The notes: generated by a model not told the origin, from the letters alone. A DNA stretch of 64,000 bases from Actinoplanes sp040639655 (GCF_040639655.1 NZ_JBFAAI010000003.1:506483-570482), one strand, 5' to 3'; positions 33,682 to 41,553 are shown, counted from the first letter of the stretch. Numbers and translations are program-made.

Positions 33682-33795
33682 CTGCCGTCGCCCCCTTCCG
33701 ACTCACAAGCCGGAGCCGATGCCCGACTGTACGCCAACCCCTCTTCCCCGAAGGGGTCACTCGTTCGGCGTGTCGCGCCTACGCATCCATAGCCT

Positions 33796-34710
33796 CTAAC
33801 GAGCCCGCGGGTGTGCGGTCGCGTACACCTCACGGAGGCGTTCGACGGTCACCAGGGTATACACCTGCGTCGTGGTGACCGAGGCGTGTCCCAGCAGTTC
33901 TTGCACCACCCGTACGTCCGCCCCGCCGTCGAGCAGATGCGTGGCGTAGGAGTGACGCAGCGTGTGCGGGCTCACCGCGTACGGGCCGTCCACCGGCAGG
34001 CCGGCCGCGATCGCGCAACGGTGCAGGACCGTCCACGCGCTCTGCCGTGACAACCGGCCGCCGCGCGCGTTGAGGAACACGGCGGGCGTGCCCCGGCCCG
34101 ACTCGGCAAGCGCGGGCCTGGCCCGTACCAGATATGCCTGTAACGCGGCCCGGGCGTAACCGCCGACCGGGACCACCCGCGTGCGCCCGCCCTTGCCCCG
34201 CAGGATCACCGCCGGCTCGGTGTCCAGCGAGAGGTCGTCGATGTCGGCGCCGACCGCCTCGGAGATCCGGGCGCCGGTGCCGTAGAGGAACTCCAGCAGG
34301 GCGCGGTCACGCAGACCGAGCGGCGAATCGGCGGCCGGCACCGCGAGAAGACGCCCGACCTGATCGGGATCCAGGGCCTTGGGCAGCCGTTTCGGCGGCG
34401 CGGGGAGCCGTACGTCCGCGGCCACGTCGTGCGTCACGAGCCTCTCGCGGAGCGCGAACCGGTGCAGACCACGGACCGCCGAGATGGCCCGCGCCGCCGA
34501 CGCCGAGGCCATGCCCTCCTCGCGCAGCCGGGCCAGGTGCCCCTCGACGTGCGCCGGACGGACCTCGCCGAGGTCCTCGACACCCTCGGCCGCGAGGTGC
34601 TCGGCGTAGCGGTCCAGATCGCGCCGGTAGGAGGCGAGCGTGTTCCGGGACAGGCCACGCTCCACAGTCAGGTGGTCCAGGTAGGTCTTCACGGCCCGAT
34701 CGAGACTCAG
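33796..34710 (-). CDS. xerD: Tyrosine recombinase XerD
   Basis: About 300 residues. A SAM-like N-domain (TVERGLSRNTLASYRRDLDRY) precedes the catalytic domain with Arg in GTGARISEAV, a lysine in LRGKGGRTR, HTLRHSYATHLL, LLGHASVTTTQVYT (nucleophile Tyr). It resolves chromosome dimers at dif with XerC. The start is unclear: no ATG/GTG/TTG lies before GTG 34692 in frame near the ribosome site, but GGAGG lies 7 nt before CTG 34710, which also overlaps the ald stop (CTGA). I use CTG 34710 provisionally; GTG 34692 gives 298 residues. Confidence 0.92.
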   Translation of the reverse strand: MSLDRAVKTYLDHLTVERGLSRNTLASYRRDLDRYAEHLAAEGVEDLGEVRPAHVEGHLARLREEGMASASAARAISAVRGLHRFALRERLVTHDVAADVRLPAPPKRLPKALDPDQVGRLLAVPAADSPLGLRDRALLEFLYGTGARISEAVGADIDDLSLDTEPAVILRGKGGRTRVVPVGGYARAALQAYLVRARPALAESGRGTPAVFLNARGGRLSRQSAWTVLHRCAIAAGLPVDGPYAVSPHTLRHSYATHLLDGGADVRVVQELLGHASVTTTQVYTLVTVERLREVYATAHPRAR

Positions 34711-35822
34711 TGGAGCACCTCCGTCACCGCTGTCGAGCGCATCCCGTGCGCCTCCGCGACCGGGCGGGAGACGACGTTCCCGTCGAACGTGTTCAGACCC
34801 GCGGCCAGGGCGGCATCGGCACTCAGCGCGCCGCGCCATCCGCGGTTGGCCAGTTCCAGAGCGTACGGCAGGGTGACGTTCGTCAGAGCGTAGGTGCTGG
34901 TGTGCGGCACCGCCCCGGGCATGTTGGCGACGCAGTAGAACATCGATTCGTGCACCGGGTACGTCGGGTCGTCGTGTGTGGTCGGCCGTGAGTCCTCGAA
35001 GCAGCCGCCCTGGTCGATCGCGATGTCCACCAGCACACTGCCCGGCTTCATCCGGGACACCAGATCGTTGGAGATCAACTTCGGGGCCTTCGCGCCCGGC
35101 ACCAGCACCGCGCCCACCACGAGGTCCGCGTCGAGGACGGCCTTCTCGATCTCGTACGCGTTCGACGCGATCGTCTGGATGTGACCGCGGTAGTCGGCGT
35201 CCACCGCCCGCAGCCGGGCCACGTTTTTGTCCAGCAGCAGCACCTCGGCCTGCATGCCGAGCGCGATCGCGGCCGCGTTCAGACCGGACACGCCCGCGCC
35301 GATGACCACCACCTTCGCCGCGTACACCCCCGGCACGCCACCCATCAGCACGCCGCGGCCACCGCCCTGCCGCATCAGGTGATAGGCACCGACCTGCGGG
35401 GCGAGGCGCCCGGCCACCTCGGACATCGGCGCCAGCAGCGGCAGCGACCGGTCCGGCAGCTCGACCGTCTCGTACGCGATCCCGGTCACCCTCCGCTCCA
35501 GCAGCGCGTCCGTGCACTCCTTCGACGCCGCCAGGTGCAGGTAGGTGAAGAGCACCTGACCCGCCCGCATCCGGTGGTACTCCTCCGGCACCGGCTCCTT
35601 GACCTTCAGGATGAGATCACCGGCGCCCCACACCTCGTCGGCGTCCGGCAGGATCGCCGCCCCCGCCGCGCGGTAGTCACTGTCGGTGATCGATGAGCCC
35701 GCGCCGGCACCGGCCTGCACGACCACGTCGTGGCCGTTGCGGGTGAGCTCATAGACGCCCGCCGGGGTGATCGCCACCCGGAACTCGTTGTTCTTGACCT
35801 CGCTGGGAATGCCGACCTTCAT
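34707..35822 (-). CDS. ald: Alanine dehydrogenase
   Basis: 371 residues, family length. MKVGIPSEVKNNEFRVAITP at the N-terminus, the NAD motif VVVIGAGVSGLNAAAIALG (about 168-186), and VPHTSTYALTNVTLPY. It interconverts alanine with pyruvate and ammonia. ATG 35822 lies 7 nt after a TAACGT box. The stop overlaps the possible CTG start of xerD by 3 nt. The ald-xerD-parA order is a known actinobacterial arrangement. Confidence 0.94.
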   Translation of the reverse strand: MKVGIPSEVKNNEFRVAITPAGVYELTRNGHDVVVQAGAGAGSSITDSDYRAAGAAILPDADEVWGAGDLILKVKEPVPEEYHRMRAGQVLFTYLHLAASKECTDALLERRVTGIAYETVELPDRSLPLLAPMSEVAGRLAPQVGAYHLMRQGGGRGVLMGGVPGVYAAKVVVIGAGVSGLNAAAIALGMQAEVLLLDKNVARLRAVDADYRGHIQTIASNAYEIEKAVLDADLVVGAVLVPGAKAPKLISNDLVSRMKPGSVLVDIAIDQGGCFEDSRPTTHDDPTYPVHESMFYCVANMPGAVPHTSTYALTNVTLPYALELANRGWRGALSADAALAAGLNTFDGNVVSRPVAEAHGMRSTAVTEVLH

Positions 35823-35829
35823 CTGCCGG

Positions 35830-35835
35830 ACGTTA
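35830..35835 (-). promoter_or_regulatory. -10 box for leaderless ald
   Basis: TAACGT on the minus strand ends 7 nt before ATG 35822. An AGGGG also lies about 14 nt upstream, so a leadered start is not excluded. Confidence 0.4.
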
Positions 35836-35898
35836 CCCCTGAGCTGCTGAACTTTCCCGACTCGTGCACCGGCGTCCCCCGGTAGGCGGTCCGGGCTG

Positions 35899-35904
35899 TA
35901 CGGT
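35899..35904 (+). promoter_or_regulatory. -10 box before the barstar-domain gene
   Basis: TACGGT ends 8 nt before ATG 35913, with no ribosome site between. Confidence 0.45.
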
Positions 35905-35912
35905 TCCACCCG

Positions 35913-37121
35913 ATGAGCGGCTTTCCCTGGCTTCTGGTGGACCAGAACACCGACGACGGTGAACTCGTGATAGCCGCCTGCTCCGATATCGACGGACTGT
36001 TCGTGGAATCGCCCGAACCGCCGGTCGAGACGTACACCCTCCTCGGCTGCGAGCCGGCCGGCCGGCTCCGCGCCGCCTGTGACGGCACCGGGCCCGCCTG
36101 GCTGGGCAACGTCGGCCTCGACGCGATCCACCCGCTCACCTCCAAGCACCCGCCGCACTGCTGGCACTGCGCCGAGGAACTGCTCGACATCACCGTGGTC
36201 GACGCCCGCCGCTCGGGCGGCGGGCGTGGCCTGCTCGACGTGACGCTCGAGGGCCGGCTGCGGATCGAGGAACTGGCCCGGTTCGCGCGCGGCACCGACC
36301 GGGCACCCGACGCAGACGGGTACCTGCTGGTCGGAGTCTCCGGGCACGGCGAGGAGGACTTCGGGATGTGCCGGGAGGTGGAAGGCGTGTTCCGGTCCCG
36401 GCCCGCGCCCGCCCCGCGCGGCGCCGCCCTGATCGGTTGCCGGCCCGAACCACCCCTGCAACGCGCCATCGACGCCCTCCATCGCGGTGCGGCCAGCCGG
36501 CGGCGCTGGATCAAAGGTTCGATCTTCAGTGTCGACCGGGACGGCACCGCGGTCGGCATGGTCGGCGCCGGGCTCGGTGCCGAGGTGGCCGCGGTCCGCC
36601 CGTCCCGCCTCGGCGACGGGCTGGTCGACGTCAAGCTGGAACCGACGTACGGCCACGCGGTCGGCGGGCCCCGGCCGGCCGGGGCCCGCACCGTCTGGCA
36701 GCGCTGGCGGGCCGGGCGGCCGGACGTGCACGGCGAATGGACCGAGTACGACGCCGACCTGCGCCACGAGTGGGCCGGGGTCGCCCTCGCCCACCACGAG
36801 CAGCGGCCCGACCGGCCGTCCGGCACCCGGTACCACATGGCCGGCCGGCACATCACCGACGTCGAAGGGTTCTTCTGCGCCATCGGGGAGGCGATCAACG
36901 GGCCCGGAGGCTACTTCGGCTGGAACCTGGGCGCCCTGCACGACTGCGCCAACGGCGGGTGGGGCGCGGCGCCCGGCTTCCAGCTGGTCTGGCACGACTC
37001 CGAGGTGGCCCGCACGCACCTGGTGCCCGGCTACGACCGGCGCTGGTGGACCCCGGCCGTGACCATGGACGACCTGCTCGGCTACCTGGCCGACTCCGGC
37101 GTCGACGTCGACCTGCGCTGA
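35913..37121 (+). CDS. Barstar-domain protein with an internally duplicated N-terminal region
   Basis: 402 residues. The C-terminus (about 308-400) is a barstar-type ribonuclease-inhibitor domain: GEAINGPGGYFGWNLGAL and FQLVWHDSEVA match the family core. Residues 41-120 and about 168-250 look like two copies of one unit: YTLLGCEPAG / AALIGCRPEP at the start, and GLLDVTLEG / GLVDVKLEP near the end. No barnase-like toxin is next to it. Cytosolic, with no signal. It may be a stand-alone immunity or sensor protein; the role of the duplicated part is unknown. ATG 8 nt after TACGGT. Confidence 0.8.
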   Translation: MSGFPWLLVDQNTDDGELVIAACSDIDGLFVESPEPPVETYTLLGCEPAGRLRAACDGTGPAWLGNVGLDAIHPLTSKHPPHCWHCAEELLDITVVDARRSGGGRGLLDVTLEGRLRIEELARFARGTDRAPDADGYLLVGVSGHGEEDFGMCREVEGVFRSRPAPAPRGAALIGCRPEPPLQRAIDALHRGAASRRRWIKGSIFSVDRDGTAVGMVGAGLGAEVAAVRPSRLGDGLVDVKLEPTYGHAVGGPRPAGARTVWQRWRAGRPDVHGEWTEYDADLRHEWAGVALAHHEQRPDRPSGTRYHMAGRHITDVEGFFCAIGEAINGPGGYFGWNLGALHDCANGGWGAAPGFQLVWHDSEVARTHLVPGYDRRWWTPAVTMDDLLGYLADSGVDVDLR

Positions 37122-37174
37122 CCGACGCCGGGACGACTGCACATCCCGGATGTCCGCGGTGCGGCCGGTAACCG

Positions 37175-37570
37175 TCAAACGCTGACGTCCCGCCGGTGGA
37201 CGGTCAGGTGGTGCGCATCGGTGTCCGGCTCGTCGAGGCCGAAAGCGATCACCCGGCGCGGATGGATCCGGATGATCGGGGCCGCACCGCCGATCGCCTC
37301 GCCCATACCACGGATCTCCAGGCAGCGGACCCGCCACGGATCGGTCGACGGCAGGTCGTCGACAACGAAGGCGACCCGGCCGTTGGCCGCCACATTCCGG
37401 AACTTGCGGCTCCGCGCCATGTCGTAGCCGCTGATGTCGATCGTCAAGGTCTCCGGGTTGTACCGGAAGCCGACCGGGCTGACCTGAAGCGTCCCGTCCG
37501 GCTGAACCGTCGCCAGACGGCCCAGCCGCTGGCCGGCCAGGTATTCGATCTCGAGCTCGGTGAACGTCAT
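37175..37570 (-). CDS. PPOX-class flavin/F420-dependent oxidoreductase
   Basis: 131 residues. EIEYLAGQRLGRLATVQPDG at the N-terminus, VSPVGFRYNPETLTIDISGYDM and CLEIRGMGEAI match the pyridoxamine-phosphate-oxidase-like split-barrel family whose actinobacterial members use FMN or F420. The substrate is unknown. ATG 37570 lies 6 nt downstream of a -10 within a SoxR/MerR-type promoter, so it is probably redox- or drug-induced. Divergent from a small membrane protein. Confidence 0.88.
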   Translation of the reverse strand: MTFTELEIEYLAGQRLGRLATVQPDGTLQVSPVGFRYNPETLTIDISGYDMARSRKFRNVAANGRVAFVVDDLPSTDPWRVRCLEIRGMGEAIGGAAPIIRIHPRRVIAFGLDEPDTDAHHLTVHRRDVSV

Positions 37571-37576
37571 CACCCG

Positions 37577-37607
37577 AGCCTGCAACCTCAAGGAAGGTTG
37601 AGGTCAA
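37577..37607 (-). promoter_or_regulatory. MerR/SoxR-type promoter with 19-bp spacer
   Basis: On the minus strand: -35 TTGACC (37602-37607), 19-nt spacer, -10 CAGGCT (37577-37582), then 6 nt to the PPOX ATG. The palindrome ACCTCAA-N6-TTGAGGT (37585-37604) fills the spacer. Read on the plus strand, CCTCAAGGAAGGTTGAGG matches the SoxR box arms CCTCAA...TTGAGG. The overlong spacer is the hallmark of MerR-activated promoters. No merR gene is in the window. Confidence 0.7.
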
Positions 37608-37635
37608 CCCGGCCGGCGGATTCGATACCGGTTGA

Positions 37636-37641
37636 TAGCGT
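37636..37641 (+). promoter_or_regulatory. -10 box before the small membrane-protein gene
   Basis: TAGCGT ends 7 nt before ATG 37649. Confidence 0.4.
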
Positions 37642-37648
37642 CGCCGGC

Positions 37649-37939
37649 ATGACGGACCGGAACCGGAGACGTCCGGCTCATGAGGACGCGCTCCAGCGCC
37701 TGCATGTGAGAATCGCCCAGCTGCCGATCCTCGGCGGGTTCTGCGCCGTGTTCATCATGGCCACCGGCGAGCTGACCGTCGTCCAGCTGCTGTCGGCCGT
37801 CGCCATGGTCGCCGGTGGCGTCTGCGGGGTGGGTGTCTGGCTCGCCGACCGTGATCAGCGCATGTCCGACCGCCTGCTGGCCGCCGCACTGATCCTGTTC
37901 GCCATCGCCTGCACCGGACTGGCCCTGGGCGGCCGCTGA
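37649..37939 (+). CDS. Small membrane protein of unknown function
   Basis: 96 residues. A basic N-terminus (NRRRPAHEDALQRL) precedes three hydrophobic helices (about 25-43, 45-65 and 75-93). No family recognised. ATG 37649 follows TAGCGT by 7 nt. It diverges from the PPOX gene across the MerR-type box and ends just before the 26-bp tandem repeat array. Confidence 0.65.
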   Translation: MTDRNRRRPAHEDALQRLHVRIAQLPILGGFCAVFIMATGELTVVQLLSAVAMVAGGVCGVGVWLADRDQRMSDRLLAAALILFAIACTGLALGGR

Positions 37940-37949
37940 CCCGCCGGCC

Positions 37950-38133
37950 TGATTCCGGTTCACTGCCCGGCCGAGCCGATTCCGGTTCACTGCCCGGCCG
38001 AGCCGATTCCGGTTCCCCGCCGACCGGGCTGATTTCTGTTCGCCGCCGGCCGGGCTGATTTCTGTTCGCCGCCGGCCGGGCTGATTTCTGTTCGCCGCCG
38101 GCCGGGCTGATTTCTGTTCGCCGCCGGCCGGGC
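37950..38133. repeat. 26/27-bp tandem repeat array, seven copies
   Basis: Three diverged units at 37950-37976, 37977-38003 (27 bp) and 38004-38029 (26 bp) are followed by four identical 26-bp units (38030-38133). Each unit carries a TGATT (or CGATT) element, an intervening TTC, and a GCCGGCC-containing end. It lies between convergent genes. No spacers are present, so it is not a CRISPR array. Confidence 0.9.
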
Positions 38134-38146
38134 GGCCGCGCCGGCT

Positions 38147-38611
38147 CTATTCGGGACGGGCGGGGGTGGCCGCCGTGCGACGGGTGCCGGTCCGCCACAG
38201 GCCCGGGATGAGGACGGCCGCGACCGTGACGTGCGTGAGCGCGAGCACGATCTTGCTTCCGGTTGACGCCTGCACTCCGGCGAAGGGGGCGAACGACACC
38301 GCCAGCACCACGAGCGCCGCGACGGTCCAGATCGGGATCGCGTACCGGGTGACACGTTCGAGGACGGCGAGTGCCGCCCACCCGACCAGGCTCGAGGCCA
38401 GGGCCACGAAGGCGATCTCGGCCAGGCCGAGGTCCATGGCCGGTTGCCCCGGCGAGGTGACCACGAGGTCGTGGCCGAGCAACGGCTCGCCGACCACCCA
38501 CACCAGCGCCGTGACGAGCACCGCACCCGCGACCACCAGGGCCCGGGTACCGGCCCGGCCGAACCGGTCCGTCCGTCGCGCCTGACCGGTATCCGCTGCT
38601 ACCGCCATCAT
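38147..38611 (-). CDS. DUF6069-type four-helix membrane protein
   Basis: 154 residues. Four hydrophobic helices (about 22-42, 62-82, 90-110, 122-142) and the conserved DLVVTSPGQPAMDLGLAEIA loop match an actinobacterial DUF6069-type family. AAGGAGAGC lies before ATG ATG 38611; I use the first. It is divergent from marR across triple operator sites, so it is probably the MarR-regulated target. Function unknown. Confidence 0.78.
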   Translation of the reverse strand: MMAVAADTGQARRTDRFGRAGTRALVVAGAVLVTALVWVVGEPLLGHDLVVTSPGQPAMDLGLAEIAFVALASSLVGWAALAVLERVTRYAIPIWTVAALVVLAVSFAPFAGVQASTGSKIVLALTHVTVAAVLIPGLWRTGTRRTAATPARPE

Positions 38612-38626
38612 GCTCTCCTTGACTAG

Positions 38627-38683
38627 CTCAACTGTTGAGTTCCTCAACTATCCGGGAGCGTAGCAGATACTTGAGGAACTCAA
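38627..38683. promoter_or_regulatory. MarR operator cluster
   Basis: CTCAACTGTTGAG (38627-38639) and TTGAGTTCCTCAA (38635-38647) overlap, and TTGAGGAACTCAA (38671-38683) is the inverted counterpart of the second. The last covers the -35 zone of marR; the first two lie between the likely transcription start and ribosome site of the divergent gene. Confidence 0.7.
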
Positions 38684-38697
38684 CCATTGAAGCCACG

Positions 38698-38703
38698 TAC
38701 CAT
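38698..38703 (+). promoter_or_regulatory. -10 box for leaderless marR
   Basis: TACCAT ends 6 nt before ATG 38710, downstream of the third operator. Confidence 0.45.
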
Positions 38704-38709
38704 CGGGTC

Positions 38710-39165
38710 ATGACTGATCAGGCCGCCGGACCAGCAGAGAGCGCGGACCAGCTCATCACCGAGCTTGCCGACCTGGTGTTCGCGACGGCCGGGCGGCTCC
38801 GGCACGGCTTCAACTCGGCCGCGGCCGAGCTGGACCTACCGCCCGCCCAGGCCCTCGCCCTGGTCAACCTGCGCGGCTCGGTGCCGATGCGGGACCTCGC
38901 CGACCAGCTGAGCTGCGACGCGTCCAACGTGACCGGAATCGTCGACGGGCTGGAACGCCGCGGCCTGGTCACTCGCTGCACCGACCCCGCGGACCGCCGG
39001 GTCAAACGGCTGGTTCTCACCGACGAGGGACAACGCCGTCGTGACGTGCTGGCCGCGAGATCCCACGACCGCGCCACCGAACTGTTCGACCTGCCGGACG
39101 GTGACCGGCAGCGGCTGCGCGACCTTCTCGCGACAGTCGCCGGTACCGGTCAGCGGCACCCGTGA
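38710..39165 (+). CDS. MarR-family transcriptional regulator
   Basis: 151 residues. The winged helix contains RGSVPMRDLADQLSCDASNVTGIVDGLERRGLV (about 58-90, cited in two parts: DLADQLSCDASNVTGIVD and LERRGLV) and the wing DPADRRVKRLVLTDEG. It would bind the TTGAG-N3-CTCAA sites next to its own gene and the divergent membrane-protein gene, released by a small ligand. Leaderless start is likely. Confidence 0.9.
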   Translation: MTDQAAGPAESADQLITELADLVFATAGRLRHGFNSAAAELDLPPAQALALVNLRGSVPMRDLADQLSCDASNVTGIVDGLERRGLVTRCTDPADRRVKRLVLTDEGQRRRDVLAARSHDRATELFDLPDGDRQRLRDLLATVAGTGQRHP

Positions 39166-39250
39166 TCGAGCGCCCCGGGCCGTTCGACCGGCAACGCGGC
39201 ACACGGCGGGAACGTGGCCCGGGGCGTCTGGATGATGTGGATGGCCGGGG

Positions 39251-39667
39251 TCAGGCCACGAAGATGCAGAAGATGTGGCCGTCCGGGTCGGCGTAAGCGC
39301 GCAGCGGCTCGTCCGGGTCGTCACGGCGGTCGAAGCGCAGCGTTCCGCCCAGCGCCAGCACGCGCTCGTGCTGACGGTCCAGTTCCTCGGGGGAGCTCAC
39401 CGACGTGTCCAGGTGCATCTGCTGTGGCACCTCGCCGGACGGCCAGCTCGTCGGGCGTACGCCATCGGTCTGCTGGAACGCCAGACGCCACGAACCGTCG
39501 GGTGACACCAGCACCAGCCAGCCGTTCTCCTGCGGATTCTCGGTGCCCGCCGGAGGCGGCTCGTCGCCTTTGCGGTATTCCAGACCGAGCAGCTGACGGT
39601 AGAACTCGGCGAGACGGCGTGCGTCCGTGGTGTCCAGCACGAACGACTGCAGCTTCGGAACGGTCAT
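39251..39667 (-). CDS. VOC-family (glyoxalase-like) protein
   Basis: 138 residues. A paired beta-alpha-beta metal-binding fold: LQSFVLDTTDARRLAEFYRQ at the N-terminus, HLDTSV mid, and AYADPDGHIFCIF at the C-terminus. It resembles glyoxalase/bleomycin-resistance/dioxygenase proteins. The substrate is unknown. ATG 39667 is divergent from the GT1 gene 31 nt away, so the two may share regulation. Confidence 0.87.
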   Translation of the reverse strand: MTVPKLQSFVLDTTDARRLAEFYRQLLGLEYRKGDEPPPAGTENPQENGWLVLVSPDGSWRLAFQQTDGVRPTSWPSGEVPQQMHLDTSVSSPEELDRQHERVLALGGTLRFDRRDDPDEPLRAYADPDGHIFCIFVA

Positions 39668-39685
39668 GCCGTTGGCGTACCCGCC

Positions 39686-39691
39686 TACAGT
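39686..39691 (+). promoter_or_regulatory. -10 box before the GT1 gene
   Basis: TACAGT ends 6 nt before ATG 39698, supporting the ATG over TTG 39695. Confidence 0.5.
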
Positions 39692-39697
39692 GTATTG

Positions 39698-40783
39698 ATG
39701 CGTGTTCTCGTGGTATCGGCACCGCTGGTGGGGCATGTGTTTCCGATGGTTCCGCTGGCCGGGGCGCTGCGCGACGCCGGGCACGAGGTGGTGTTCGCGA
39801 CCGCCGGTGACGGGCTGCGGGTGGCGGAGGCCGGCTTCGAGGTACGGGACGTGGCGCCCGGATTCCGATTCGGCCGGGTGGCGGCCGGTGCGATGCTGCG
39901 GCGTCCGATGCTGATCAGGGCGGAGCTGGCCGGGACCGCCGGTACCCGAGTGGTGGGCCACCTGTTCGGAGCGGTGAACGACCGGCTGCTCGGTGGCGTG
40001 CAGCGGGTCGCCGAACAGTGGCGGCCGGATCGGATCGTGTTCGAACCGCTGGCGGCGGCCGGTGCGGTGGCCGCGGCCCGGCTCGGCGTACCCGGCATCC
40101 TGCAGGAGAATTCGCTGTTCGACGGCCCGGCGCTGCTGGCGGCGACCCGGATGCGGGGGCGTCCCGGGTTCGCGGCGCCGGCCGTGGTGATCCGGGTGAC
40201 GCCGGCGAGTGTGGCCGGGCGGAGCACGCACCTGCCGATGCGGTTCGTGCCGTACGCGGGTGACGGCCCGCTGCCGGAGTGGCTGGCCGGTCCGCCGTCC
40301 CGGCCACGGATCCTGGTGAGCCGCAGCACCGTGCCGCAGCCGGGCCGGGACCGGGTGATGGCACGGGTGGCGGAGGCGGCCGGGCAGATCGACGCCGATG
40401 TCGTCCTGATCCGGCCGAACATCGACGCGCGGACCCTGCCGCCGAACGTGCGCGCCACCGACTGGGTGCCGATTCCGGCGGCGCTGGCGGCGGGGGCCGT
40501 GATCGTCCATCACGGCGGTGCGGGCACCACGCTGAGCGCGCTGCACGCGGGTGCGGCTCAGCTGATCATCCGGGGTGCCGGGGATCGGCGGCACAACGCC
40601 GAACTGGTCGCGGCCCGTGGCGCGGGGATCGCCGCCGACGAGCGTGACATCTCACCGGCGCTGCTCACCCGCCTGATCACCGACCCGGCGCTGCCGTCGG
40701 CGGCTCGCGAGGTCAGTGCCGAGATCGCGGCGATGCCCCCGCCGGAGCAGCTGGTGGAGGCGATCCGGCAGGCGGTCGGGTGA
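39698..40783 (+). CDS. GT1-family glycosyltransferase (EryCIII/UGT-like)
   Basis: 361 residues. The N-domain begins VLVVSAPLVGHVFPMVPLAG, and the C-domain holds the nucleotide-sugar motif VIVHHGGAGTTLSALHAG (about 270-287). This is the GT-B fold used by antibiotic- and macrolide-type glycosyltransferases. The acceptor is unknown. It stands alone between a VOC gene and a TetR gene, not in a biosynthetic cluster. Confidence 0.85.
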   Translation: MRVLVVSAPLVGHVFPMVPLAGALRDAGHEVVFATAGDGLRVAEAGFEVRDVAPGFRFGRVAAGAMLRRPMLIRAELAGTAGTRVVGHLFGAVNDRLLGGVQRVAEQWRPDRIVFEPLAAAGAVAAARLGVPGILQENSLFDGPALLAATRMRGRPGFAAPAVVIRVTPASVAGRSTHLPMRFVPYAGDGPLPEWLAGPPSRPRILVSRSTVPQPGRDRVMARVAEAAGQIDADVVLIRPNIDARTLPPNVRATDWVPIPAALAAGAVIVHHGGAGTTLSALHAGAAQLIIRGAGDRRHNAELVAARGAGIAADERDISPALLTRLITDPALPSAAREVSAEIAAMPPPEQLVEAIRQAVG

Positions 40784-40916
40784 AGATCGGCCGCCGAGCG
40801 AGCGCGTTCCCCGCCCGTGCACCACGAAGATCGCCCACATGTTCCGGTACCACGGCCACAGATAGCCGGCCGTCGGCCCGAGCGCGCCGGTCGAGGTGAT
40901 CGTCCGCAGCCGGCCG
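40784..40916 (-). other. Gap with a possible protein fragment
   Basis: Between the GT1 stop and the TetR stop, the minus strand has an open stretch reading GPTAGYLWPWYRNMWAIFVV, which looks protein-like, but there is no ribosome site and the frame continues into sequence antisense to the GT1 gene. It could be the remnant of a lost gene end; not called as a gene. Confidence 0.25.
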
Positions 40917-41540
40917 TCATGGACTGCCGGTGGCACCGTGCGCCGTCCCGGAGCGGACCGCCCCCGGCCGCAGCGCGTCGAGCGCCAGATCGACGATGCC
41001 GTCGGCGTAGTCGTCGGTGAGCGGGCCGGTGCGCATCATCCAGCGGTGATACGCGGGCCCGATCAGCAGCTCGACGGCCTGGTCGAGGTCGACGTCCTCG
41101 CGCAGCTGACCGGCGGCGCGGGCTGATCGCAACCGGTCCTTGACGGTGTCGAGCTGTGGTCGTAGCAGCCGGTCACGCATCCGCTCGGCGAAGTCGTCGC
41201 TGGACAGGGTCTCGATGGTGAGGGCGCGGGTGGTGGCCGACAACCGGCTGTCGGCTAGCTCGGCGACGATCGCGCGGAAGACGGCCCGCAGGTCGCCCTC
41301 GAGGTCGCCGGTGTCCGGCAGGGTGGGCGGCCCGTCCGGGCCGATCTGTTCGACGAGGGCGTCGAGAACGACCGGGCCGCGCCCGCCCCACCATCGGTAG
41401 ATGGTCTGTTTGCCGACGCCGGCGCGGGCAGCGATGGCTTCGACGGTGAGGTCGGCGTAGCCCTTCTCCTCGAGCAGCCCCAGAGCGGCCTGGAGGATCG
41501 CGGACCGGGAGCGTTCGCTGCGGCGGGTGGCGTCGGGCAT
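40917..41540 (-). CDS. TetR-family repressor of the macrolide glycosyltransferase
   Basis: 207 residues. The helix-turn-helix region is at about 12-55 (ILQAALGLLEEKGYADLTVE and AGVGKQTIYRWWGGRG), with a TetR_C-type ligand domain after. ATG 41540 is 7 nt after TAGGAT. Two palindromes between it and the divergent glycosyltransferase are near-identical and overlap both promoters, so it should repress itself and the target until a ligand, perhaps a macrolide, binds. Confidence 0.9.
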   Translation of the reverse strand: MPDATRRSERSRSAILQAALGLLEEKGYADLTVEAIAARAGVGKQTIYRWWGGRGPVVLDALVEQIGPDGPPTLPDTGDLEGDLRAVFRAIVAELADSRLSATTRALTIETLSSDDFAERMRDRLLRPQLDTVKDRLRSARAAGQLREDVDLDQAVELLIGPAYHRWMMRTGPLTDDYADGIVDLALDALRPGAVRSGTAHGATGSP

Positions 41541-41547
41541 GCCGCAG

Positions 41548-41553
41548 ATCCTA
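41548..41553 (-). promoter_or_regulatory. -10 box for leaderless tetR
   Basis: TAGGAT on the minus strand ends 7 nt before ATG 41540; the first TetR operator lies just upstream, over the spacer and -35 zone. Confidence 0.5.

Noticed and set aside
33737..33757. Hairpin ACCCCT/AGGGGT between parA and xerD
   Set aside because: Only a 6-bp stem, and both genes run the same way, so a terminator there is not convincing.
37950..38133. Possible CRISPR array
   Set aside because: Units are directly abutting with no spacers and no cas genes are present.
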